Shown here: in pieces, positions 1 through 6,925 of the stretch
Layout of the letters: each line of letters starts with the position of its first letter
Numbering within the stretch: the first letter of the stretch is position 1
Origin: Gammaproteobacteria bacterium
GTDB taxonomy: Bacteria; Pseudomonadota; Gammaproteobacteria; Tenderiales; Tenderiaceae
Direction: 5' to 3'
Assembly: GCA_027001525.1 (NCBI GenBank)
Contig: JALTMR010000104.1
Coordinates: 1 to 7,410, forward strand
Length of the DNA: 7,410 nt
The notes under the pieces: model-generated
The model's database searches: none
Told to the model about the DNA's origin: nothing
What the model saw: the letters and a program-made list of their open reading frames with translations, nothing else
Program-made: the position numbers and the translations under genes

Positions 1-1041
1 TCCAATACCAAGGTAAAAAACAAGGCCAGCCACCACTTCTGGGAGGTGTTGGAGAAAAACATTCTCGCCATTCTGGGCGGTGATCACGGCACCCATGAAG
101 GCCACTCGCCGGTGGTGGTCAACGCCCTGAGCGGCATGATCTCGGTGCACGCAAGCCATGCCAAGCAGCGCGAGGTGCAGGCCTTTGTGGATCAGGCGCT
201 GAGCAGTGCCCTGCGGCAAGTGCTTATCGAAATGACCATTGTCGAGGTAGACCTCAGTGATCGCTACCAGGCCGGTGTCGATTGGCAGAGCCTTGCCAGC
301 GGCGAGGGCTTCAGCATTCTCTCTTCCATGACCGGCTCGAACCTGGCTACTCCCCCGGTGCTCTCCCTCGGTTATCAAAACACCACCAGCTCGGGCCGTA
401 ACGTCTCCACCACGTTGCGCATGCTGGAGAGTTTTGGTGATGTCAAAGTGCTTTCAAGCCCCAAAATCATGGCCCTGAACAACCAGACCGCCCTGTTGAA
501 GGTGGTGGATGAGAAGGTCTATTTCACCGTCGATATGGAGACCATCATCGGTGACGTCGGCAAGCCGGACCGGTTTATCTACACCAGTGAAATTCACACC
601 GTGCCGGTGGGCCTGGTGATGAGCGTCACGCCCCAGATCAACAGTGTGGACAGCATCACCCTCAGCATTCGCCCCACCATCTCCCGCATCACCGGCTACG
701 CGGTCGACCCGGCACCGCGGCTGGCCAATTCCGGTTTCGACAACCTGATTCCCGAAATTCAGGTGCGGGAGATGGAGTCTCTGTTGCAGATCGTGAATGG
801 CCAAATGGTGGTCATGGGGGGCTTGATGCAGAACAAGGTGGATAAAACCACCGAGGGAGTGCCGCTGCTCTCCGACCTGCCCTGGGTTGGGCCGCTGTTT
901 CGCTACAAGGACGATATACACCGCAAGTCGGAACTGGTGATCTTCCTCCGCCCCACCGTGGTGAAAGGAACCAGCGCCGAGGCAGATCTCTCCGCCTATA
1001 GCCACCTGCTGCCAGAACCCACCCCCGGGGAGGCGTTATGA
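1..1041 (+). CDS. mshL: MshL-type pilus secretin, C-terminal part (5' end outside window)
   Basis: Outer-membrane secretin of an MSHA-type type IV pilus; secretins of this family form the multimeric ring through which the fibre crosses the outer membrane. Frame 1 is open from base 1. The first in-frame start-like codon, GTG at 46, lies inside a conserved stretch (HFWEVLEKNILAILGG), so it is not the true start and the gene is cut by the window edge. In order the protein shows the end of an N-domain (VVVNALSGMISVHA, about 104-150), the segment leading into the pore (RQVLIEMTIVEVDL, about 214-255), the beta-rich secretin core (for example VKVLSSPKIMALNNQ), and the family signature near the end (VPLLSDLPWVGPLF, 859-900, followed by ELVIFLRPTVV). 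The MshL assignment over PilQ or GspD rests on the downstream gene set and the overall pattern. The stop TGA (1039-1041) overlaps the next ATG by four bases. No lipoprotein signal can be judged because the N-terminus is missing. Confidence 0.93.
   Translation, partial: SNTKVKNKASHHFWEVLEKNILAILGGDHGTHEGHSPVVVNALSGMISVHASHAKQREVQAFVDQALSSALRQVLIEMTIVEVDLSDRYQAGVDWQSLASGEGFSILSSMTGSNLATPPVLSLGYQNTTSSGRNVSTTLRMLESFGDVKVLSSPKIMALNNQTALLKVVDEKVYFTVDMETIIGDVGKPDRFIYTSEIHTVPVGLVMSVTPQINSVDSITLSIRPTISRITGYAVDPAPRLANSGFDNLIPEIQVREMESLLQIVNGQMVVMGGLMQNKVDKTTEGVPLLSDLPWVGPLFRYKDDIHRKSELVIFLRPTVVKGTSAEADLSAYSHLLPEPTPGEAL
1027..1033 (+). promoter_or_regulatory. Ribosome binding site of the TPR gene
   Basis: GGGGAGG lies four bases before the ATG at 1038, inside the last codons of the secretin gene. 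It supports ATG 1038 as the start, together with the ATGA overlap and the conserved N-terminal sequence of the product. Confidence 0.7.
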
Positions 1042-2621
1042 GCCTGTTGATGGATGCGCTGAAAAAGGCAGAACAGGCCAAGGCCCAAGCGTCAGATCAG
1101 ACACAATCGCCGTCGCCTGCGCCTGATGACGGGCTGCTGCCCGAACCCCAGGCGCTGGCCGCCTTACCTGACGCCAGTGATGCGCAGGCCGTTGTTGCTC
1201 CTAAGGCGCTTGACGTTACTTCCGCTGACCAGACTGAAGAGCGGCTCGATAACGCCACCGATGGCGTGGAGCTGTCCCTCGACGAAGTGGAGGTGCTGGC
1301 GCCGGTCTATCTGGAAAAGCCCGAGCAGGTGCCCGCAGCAGAGGCCCTGGCCGGCGACGAGGCCGATCCCTCACTGGTGCAGCCTTCGGAGATAGCGCCG
1401 GAGTCAGAGACCTCTCCTGTTGTTGACCCGCCGATTCAGCCGGCTGCATCAGACGCAACGGGCAGCAGCCACCCTTCCACCCACTCTCCCGTTAAAGAGA
1501 AGAGCGACGCGGTGGCCGCCGAGTCCGTTGCCACCAGGCCGGCGGTGGCTCAACCCGAAGCGGCCGGTGCCGCGGCGACGGACCCTCAAGCCAGCGGAGC
1601 CGAAGCGAGCAAAACAGCCCCTGCCGCTGTGCTGGTGGGGCAGCGAAAATTTAACCGCACCTATCTGTGGGCCGGGTTGGTGGTGTTGATGGCCTTGGTG
1701 GGCATCGGCTACTACTTCAAGGCGGTGCTGGCACCGATGCCGGTGTCGAGCGTGGTGCCGTCGGCACTGCCCCATCCGTCAGAAGACGCGGCTGGAGAGG
1801 CTGCTCCGCTCCCGCCTGAAACCGAACCGGCACCCCCTGCCGAGGCCACCGTCGCTCCTGCGGCTCCTCGCCCCAGTCCGGCCCCAGTGGCCCAAACAGC
1901 AAAGGTCAGTCAGGCGGCCAGGGTTGAAAGCCGGGCCGAGGCCGTGACGCCAGCGCGCCAGGTTGTCACACCTGTTGCCACACGCGCCTCGCCGGTGCCG
2001 GAACGGTCCCTGGTGATCCAGCGCAACGAAGTGGAAGATCCGCTGTTCAGCCAGCTGCAACTGGCCTATGAGGCCTATCAGCAGAGCGATTTCAAACAGG
2101 CCGAAGCGCGCTATCGGCAGGTGTTTATGCGTGACAACAGCAACCGTGACGCGCTTCTGGGCCTCGCCGCCATCGCCCAGCGAGACAAACGGCCGGAGGA
2201 TGCCCGCCGCTTCTATCGCCGCCTGTTGAGCCTAAATCCCAAAGACAGCCGTGCCGCCGCCGGTTTGATGGCGTTATCCGCGCCGGCCACCGCCAGCCAG
2301 AACATCACCCAGCTGAAACTGATGCTCAGCGAAGAGCCTACTGCTGCCCACCTCTACTTCGCCCTGGGGAACGCCTACGCCGCCCGGTCGCTCTGGCCCG
2401 AGGCGCAGCAGGCCTACTTCAACGCCTATCGTTACGCTCCCGAGCGGGGGGAGTACGCCTTTAACCTGGCCGTCAGTCTGGAGCACATCGGCCAGCCCCA
2501 GGCGGCGCTGACCTACTACCTTCAGGCGCAGCAGGCGCTGACGCACGAGAGCCCGCCGGGCTTCAGTGTCGACCAGTTGGCTCAGCGTATCGCCGCCTTG
2601 CGTGTGCTGGGGGAGCGTTAG
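1038..2621 (+). CDS. mshN: MshN-like bitopic TPR protein of the pilus operon
   Basis: Predicted inner-membrane protein of 527 residues with periplasmic tetratricopeptide repeats; probably a scaffold linking inner-membrane and outer-membrane parts of the pilus machine, as inferred for MshN. The N-terminus MSLLMDALKKAEQAKAQ is a basic amphipathic helix typical of TPR and GspB-like proteins encoded in such clusters. Residues about 18-200 are a low-complexity acidic Ala/Pro/Glu-rich cytoplasmic stretch. One membrane helix spans about 209-227 (begins YLWAGLVVLMALVG), preceded by basic residues (RKFNR), which predicts the N-terminus inside. A Pro/Ala-rich linker follows (about 232-325). TPR-like helical pairs occupy about 338-410 (LAYEAYQQSDFKQAEARYRQ) and 437-515 (LYFALGNAYAARSLWPEAQQ). 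The start at 1038 has a good ribosome binding site and overlaps mshL by four bases. The linkers diverge too fast to prove orthology with Vibrio MshN, so the symbol rests on TPR architecture and position before mshE. Confidence 0.82.
   Translation: MSLLMDALKKAEQAKAQASDQTQSPSPAPDDGLLPEPQALAALPDASDAQAVVAPKALDVTSADQTEERLDNATDGVELSLDEVEVLAPVYLEKPEQVPAAEALAGDEADPSLVQPSEIAPESETSPVVDPPIQPAASDATGSSHPSTHSPVKEKSDAVAAESVATRPAVAQPEAAGAAATDPQASGAEASKTAPAAVLVGQRKFNRTYLWAGLVVLMALVGIGYYFKAVLAPMPVSSVVPSALPHPSEDAAGEAAPLPPETEPAPPAEATVAPAAPRPSPAPVAQTAKVSQAARVESRAEAVTPARQVVTPVATRASPVPERSLVIQRNEVEDPLFSQLQLAYEAYQQSDFKQAEARYRQVFMRDNSNRDALLGLAAIAQRDKRPEDARRFYRRLLSLNPKDSRAAAGLMALSAPATASQNITQLKLMLSEEPTAAHLYFALGNAYAARSLWPEAQQAYFNAYRYAPERGEYAFNLAVSLEHIGQPQAALTYYLQAQQALTHESPPGFSVDQLAQRIAALRVLGER
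2609..2615 (+). promoter_or_regulatory. Ribosome binding site of the assembly ATPase gene
   Basis: GGGGGAG lies six bases before ATG 2622, inside the last codons of the TPR gene. The TAG stop of that gene (2619-2621) directly abuts the ATG, so this site supports 2622 as the start and suggests coupled translation. Confidence 0.65.
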
Positions 2622-4325
2622 ATGACACAGGAGAAAAAGCCGGTGCGCCTCGGCGACCTGCTCATCGATAAAGGGCTGATCAGTCAGGATCAACTGCGTA
2701 TCGCCCTGATGGAGCAGAAGAAGCAGAACCAGCCGCTGGGCAAAATTCTGGTGCAGATCGGCTTTATCAGCGAAGCGGTGATGCGTGACGCGCTGGGGGA
2801 TCAGTTGGGGCAGGAGAGTGTGGACCTCACCAAGGTCGTGCCCGACAGCGAAGCCATCCGCCTGGTGCCCACCGACCATGCCCGTCGCTACCACCTGCTG
2901 CCCATCACCTTCGACCCGGAGACGAAGCAGCTGACGGTGGCGATGGCGGATACCTTCAACGTCGTCGCTCTGGACCAGACCGCCGCCCTCATTGGCCACG
3001 AGGTGGAGATCAAGCCCATGCTGGCGGCCGAGAGCGAGATCGAGGCGGCCATCGACCAGTTCTACGGTCACGAGCTGTCGGTGGAGGGGATTCTGCACGA
3101 ACTCGACACCGGCGAAATCGACTACCGCAGCCTGCGTGCCGACAGCGATGAATACAGCCAGCCTCTGGTGCGGCTGGTGGATGCGCTGCTTATGGATGCG
3201 GTGAAGCAGGGGGCGTCGGACATCCATTTCGAGCCCGAAGACGGTTTTTTACGCGTTCGCTACCGCATCGACGGTGTGCTGATGCAGATTCAGACGCTGC
3301 ATCGAAACTACTGGTCCGGCATTGCCGTGCGCCTCAAGGTGATGTCGGAGATGGACATCGCCGAAACCCGTGCGCCGCAGGATGGCCGCATCTCATTGTC
3401 GCTGGCAGGCAAGTCAGTGGATTTTCGTGTCGCCTCCCAGCCCACCACGCACGGCGAAAATATCGTCCTGCGGGTGCTGGACCGGGAGAAGGGCATCGTC
3501 GCGCTGGAAAAGCTGGGCCTGACCGATGACACCATGACGGTGCTGAAACTGATGATGGCCCGCCCCGAGGGCATCATCATGGTCACCGGCCCCACCGGCA
3601 GCGGTAAAACCACCACGCTCTACTCGATGCTTGCCCACATGAGCAACGAATCGGTCAACATCATGACGCTGGAAGACCCGGTGGAGTACCCCATGGCGAT
3701 GATCCGCCAGACCTCGGTCAATGAAGCGGTGAAGCTCGACTTTGCCAACGGCATTCGCTCCATGATGCGCCAGGACCCGGACATCATCCTGGTCGGCGAG
3801 ATTCGCGATGAGGACACCGCCTCCATGGCTCTGCGCGCCGCCATGACGGGGCATCAGGTGTTCACCACGCTGCACACCAACTCGGCGCTGGGGTCGATCC
3901 CGCGGCTGCTCGATATCGGTGTTAAGCCCGACATCATGGCGGGCAATATTATCGGCGTCGTGGCGCAGCGGCTGGTGCGCCGTCTCTGCCCCCAGTGCAA
4001 GCAGCCCAAGGAGGCCGACGAGCTGGAGCGCCGTCTGCTGGGGGTGGGCCCTGACGAGCCGGCCACACTGTTCCGGCCCCAGGGGTGTCCGCACTGCAAT
4101 CAGCGCGGTTACAAGGGGCGGCTGGCGCTGATGGAGGTGTTGAAGATGGACAAGGTGCTCGATGAACTGGTGGCGCGCCGGGCCTCCAGCCGCGAGCTTT
4201 ACGATTGTGCGTTGGCGCGAGGCTTTCAGCCGCTGGCGGATGACGGCATCCGTTACGTGCTTCAGGGGGCGACCAGTCTCGATGAGGTGACCCGCGTGGT
4301 CGATCTGACCGACCGGGTGCTGTGA
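2622..4325 (+). CDS. mshE: MshE/GspE/PilB-type pilus assembly ATPase with MshEN domain
   Basis: Cytoplasmic hexameric ATPase that powers pilus extension by turning the platform protein (family knowledge). It has 567 residues, a usual length. The N-terminus carries two consecutive 24-residue MshEN motifs, the type that binds cyclic di-GMP in Vibrio MshE: R9 L10 G11 L14 G18 L25 L29 Q32, then after a five-residue spacer P38 L39 G40 L43 G47 M54 L58 Q61. The catalytic core has Walker A GPTGSGKTT (323-331, K329), the Asp box LEDPVEYP (350-357, E351 and D352), a Walker B-type segment RQDPDIILVGEIRD (383-396, E393) and the His box GHQVFTTLHTN (410-420, H411 and H418). A zinc-binding tetracysteine is complete: C456/C459 and C489/C492. 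All catalytic elements of an active extension motor are present. The tetracysteine and MshEN domain argue against a PilT-type retraction ATPase. The start follows the TPR gene with no gap. Cyclic di-GMP control is an inference from the motifs. Confidence 0.96.
   Translation: MTQEKKPVRLGDLLIDKGLISQDQLRIALMEQKKQNQPLGKILVQIGFISEAVMRDALGDQLGQESVDLTKVVPDSEAIRLVPTDHARRYHLLPITFDPETKQLTVAMADTFNVVALDQTAALIGHEVEIKPMLAAESEIEAAIDQFYGHELSVEGILHELDTGEIDYRSLRADSDEYSQPLVRLVDALLMDAVKQGASDIHFEPEDGFLRVRYRIDGVLMQIQTLHRNYWSGIAVRLKVMSEMDIAETRAPQDGRISLSLAGKSVDFRVASQPTTHGENIVLRVLDREKGIVALEKLGLTDDTMTVLKLMMARPEGIIMVTGPTGSGKTTTLYSMLAHMSNESVNIMTLEDPVEYPMAMIRQTSVNEAVKLDFANGIRSMMRQDPDIILVGEIRDEDTASMALRAAMTGHQVFTTLHTNSALGSIPRLLDIGVKPDIMAGNIIGVVAQRLVRRLCPQCKQPKEADELERRLLGVGPDEPATLFRPQGCPHCNQRGYKGRLALMEVLKMDKVLDELVARRASSRELYDCALARGFQPLADDGIRYVLQGATSLDEVTRVVDLTDRVL
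2646..2804 (+). other. Tandem MshEN (c-di-GMP-binding) motifs in the ATPase
   Basis: This codes for residues 9-61 of the ATPase. The first motif has every anchor position (R9, L10, G11, L14, G18, L25, L29, Q32). The second keeps all but the first arginine (P38, L39, G40, L43, G47, M54 for Leu, L58, Q61). The spacer KKQNQ has the five residues expected between the two halves. Ligand binding is known for the family and not shown for this protein. Confidence 0.8.
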
Positions 4326-5530
4326 TGGCGGTCTATCGCTACAAAAGTATCGATGAGCAGGGCAAAACCGCCCGTGGCCGCCTGGATGCCAGCAACGAGG
4401 TCGATCTCCAGCAGCGGCTGGAGAGCATGGGGCTCAGCCTGATCAGCTGCAAACCACTGAGCCGCGCCAGCACCGCCATCAGCGGCAAAAAAATCACCCG
4501 CCAGGATCTGATCAACTTCTGTTTCCACATGGAGCAGATGAGCCGCGTCGGTGTGCCCATTATCGAAGCGCTGGTGGATCTGCGCGACAGCCTGGAAAAC
4601 CCCCGCTTTCGCGAAATTCTCTCCGCCATGATCGCGGCAATCGAGGGGGGCAAAACCTTCTCCGAAGCGCTGGCCGAATTTCCGCGGGTGTTTGACGAGG
4701 TGTTTGTCAGCCTGGTGCGCGTGGGTGAGCACAGCGGCGAGCTGAACAAGGTGCTGTTCAATATTACCGAAACGTTGAAGTGGCAGGATGAACTGGCGGC
4801 GCAGACCAAAAAAGTGCTCATCTACCCCGCCTTTGTCGGCACGGTGGTGATGGGGGTGATCTTTTTTCTCATGCTCTACCTGGTGCCGCAGATGGTCAAT
4901 TTCATTCAGAACATGGGCCACGAGCTGCCTTTGCACACCCGGGTGCTGATCATGGCCTCTAACTTTTTTACCCACTACTGGTATCTGATTCTGTTGCTGC
5001 CTACGGGGCTTTTTATCTTCGTTAAATACCTCGCCAAACGACGCCCCGATGTGGCCTTCTGGCTCGACGCCATGAAGCTGCGGCTCTGGTTGATCGGGCC
5101 CATTCTGCGCAAAATCATTCTCAGCCGTTTCGCCAACTATTTTGCCTTGCTCTACGCCTCCGGGGTGACGGTGCTGGAGGGGATGCAGATCAGTGAAGAT
5201 ATTGTTGGCAATCGCGTTATCGCCAAGGCGTTAAGCGATGTGCGGCGGCAGGTTGAAGATGGCAAAAGCATGAGCGAGAGCTTCAGCAGCGTTGGTCTGT
5301 TTCCGCCCCTGGTGCTGCGGATGATCCGCATTGGCGAGAGCACCGGCGGCCTTGATGATGCGCTCACCAACGTCAGCTATTTCTATAACCGCGATGTAAA
5401 AGATGCCATCGAAAAACTGCAAAGCATGATTGAGCCGATGATGACGGTGGTACTGGGTCTGATTCTGGGCTGGGTCATGTTGTCAGTGCTGGGGCCGATC
5501 TACGACATCATCAGCAAGATACAGATGTGA
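4325..5530 (+). CDS. mshG: MshG/GspF/PilC-type inner-membrane platform protein
   Basis: Inner-membrane platform protein that sits on the assembly ATPase and inserts pilin subunits into the growing fibre (family role). The 401 residues match the family length. The N-terminus MAVYRYKSIDEQGKTARG is typical of GspF/PilC. Two homologous cytoplasmic T2SSF domains are seen at about 65-185 (FCFHMEQMSRVGVPIIEALV near its start) and 267-390 (RFANYFALLYASGVTVLEGM near its start); each contains the recurring FVSLVRVGEHSGEL / VLRMIRIGESTGGL element. Membrane helices lie at about 164-191, 217-237 and 372-397. The ATG at 4325 overlaps the ATPase stop by one base (TGATG). A GTG three bases earlier would add one methionine, but ATG fits the family N-terminus. 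No strong ribosome binding site is visible, so translation probably depends on coupling. Confidence 0.95.
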   Translation: MAVYRYKSIDEQGKTARGRLDASNEVDLQQRLESMGLSLISCKPLSRASTAISGKKITRQDLINFCFHMEQMSRVGVPIIEALVDLRDSLENPRFREILSAMIAAIEGGKTFSEALAEFPRVFDEVFVSLVRVGEHSGELNKVLFNITETLKWQDELAAQTKKVLIYPAFVGTVVMGVIFFLMLYLVPQMVNFIQNMGHELPLHTRVLIMASNFFTHYWYLILLLPTGLFIFVKYLAKRRPDVAFWLDAMKLRLWLIGPILRKIILSRFANYFALLYASGVTVLEGMQISEDIVGNRVIAKALSDVRRQVEDGKSMSESFSSVGLFPPLVLRMIRIGESTGGLDDALTNVSYFYNRDVKDAIEKLQSMIEPMMTVVLGLILGWVMLSVLGPIYDIISKIQM

Positions 5531-5531
5531 T

Positions 5532-6914
5532 ATGGCAGCGAAACGGATTTTCTATATCAACGGCAACGGACTGTTTGCCTTCTACTGCGACAAGAGGGAC
5601 GTGGTGGAGCTGGGCCACTTTGACAGCAGTGCAGAGGGCATCGCCGCTTTCGGTGAGCAGTTGCAGCAGGCCCCGGATGTCCCCAGCGCCCTGTTGGTGG
5701 ATGTGGTGGAGGAGGAGTTTCGCAGCGACACCATTCCCCATGTGCAAGGCCGGGGGGATCGACGCAAGCTGCTGGAGCGCAAATTGGCGACGCTGTTTCG
5801 CCAGACGCCTTTTCGCAGTGCCAGACTGATCGGCCGGGAGCCAAAGGACAAACGCCGGGACCGTGTGCTTTTCACTGCCCTGACCCGGCCGCAGAGCATC
5901 GAGCCCTGGCTCAGTGAGTTGGGGTGTCACAAGGTGCCGCTGGTAGGGGTCTATTCGCTGGCGATGTTGACGCAGTTGCTGGTGAAAAAACTGGTGATTG
6001 ATGACCCGAACGCGCTGCTGCTGACCATTCAGCAGCGTCACCTGCTGCGCCAGAGTTTCTTTAGCCACGGGGTCTTGAAAATCAGTCGCCTGACGCCGCT
6101 GAGCGGGGATGATGAAGACCGCTATCTCAACGTCGTGCTGCACGAGGTGGAGCGCAACCAGCGTTACCTTGGCCGCTTGCAGCTGCTTGAGTTCGGCAAA
6201 CCGATGGCGGTGGTGGTGATCAGCGGCGGCGAGCCGTTGCAGCGGCTGAAGCAGGGGTGCCAGGATTCAGCGCGTTCGCGCTACCTCTTTATCGACATCA
6301 ACGAGGTGGCGGAAAAAATCGGCTTTGCGCCGTCGATTCCCGGTGATCAGTGTGAGCGCTGTTTTGCCTACCTGCTGAGCCGGAATCTGCCGGCCACCAA
6401 TTATGCGCCGCCCGAGTCGCGCACCTATTCCCGTTTTTATACCTCGCGCAAACTCATGGTGGCCGTTAGCGTCGTGTTGGCCATGGCGGCCATGCTCTGG
6501 AGTCTGTTCAGTATCTATGAAGGGCGGCAGTTGCGTCAGCGTGCGGTGCAGGTGGAGGCACAGACGGGTGTGATGGCGGCGGAGTATCAGCATGAGGCGG
6601 CAGAGCTGCCGGCTCTGCCCTACTCGCCGCGGGTGATGGCGGCGGCGGTAGCGGCCGAGCGCCAGCTGGTTCAGCACAAGCCACAAACCCTCGGCGCGCT
6701 GACCATTATCGGGGCCAGCCTGAGCCGTCATACCAATATCGATCTGGATGAACTGCAGTGGCGCGTGGGTCTGGCCGACGAACTGATGGCGCAGGACGAT
6801 GCGCCGGCACCTGCCGGGGGGCGCGACGAGGTGGCGTTGATCAAGGCGCACCTGAAACGTTTTCCGCGCAATTATCAGGCGGCCTTTGACGAGGTGGAGG
6901 CGTTCATGCGGGCG
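5532..6914 (+). CDS. Bitopic PilM/GspL-like plus PilN-like pilus protein, 3' end lost at an anomalous junction
   Basis: I do not recognise a named gene. ATG 5532 starts one base after the mshG stop. Residues 1 to about 306 look cytoplasmic and, by pattern, like a divergent PilM/GspL actin-like fold: a strand-like start (KRIFYINGNGLFAFY), LLVDVVEEEF at about 54-63, PLVGVYSLAML from about 136 and LLLTIQQRHLLRQSFF at 162-177. No clear nucleotide-binding motif is seen. One membrane helix lies at about 308-329 (LMVAVSVVLAMAAMLWSLFS), followed by a helical, PilN-like periplasmic region to about residue 460. The likely role is the inner-membrane alignment subcomplex, combining the jobs of MshI and MshJ, as in GspL. 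The frame stays open to 7410, but from about 6915 it encodes a polymerase-like sequence. I therefore end this gene at the inferred junction and consider its natural 3' end missing. The exact junction is uncertain by about 20 bases. MshF, the usual gene after mshG, is small and unlike this. Confidence 0.72.
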
Positions 6915-6925
6915 CTGCCACTGCG
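6900..6925 (+). other. Inferred junction between bacterial operon and unrelated DNA
   Basis: Upstream of this point the frame reads as a helical pilus-protein periplasmic domain (RFPRNYQAAFDEVEAFMRAL). Downstream, without any stop, it reads as a Y-family polymerase beginning LPLRRVLGFG. Arginine codon use changes too: CGA appears once among the Arg codons of 5532-6914 and at least six times in the shorter tail. The breakpoint cannot be placed exactly because AFMRALPLRR could belong to either side. Confidence 0.7.

Noticed and set aside
46..1041. GTG at 46 as the true start of the secretin gene
   Set aside because: The frame is open to base 1 and the upstream residues (including HFWEVLEKN) match conserved secretin sequence, so the gene begins before the window.
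2274..3227. Long minus-strand open frame opposite the TPR and ATPase genes
   Set aside because: It is His/Gln/Leu-rich with no recognisable domain, a usual antisense shadow of GC-rich coding DNA. The plus strand encodes well-supported proteins across the whole stretch.
3414..4094. Minus-strand open frame inside the ATPase gene
   Set aside because: It lies wholly opposite conserved catalytic motifs of the ATPase and has shadow-like composition.
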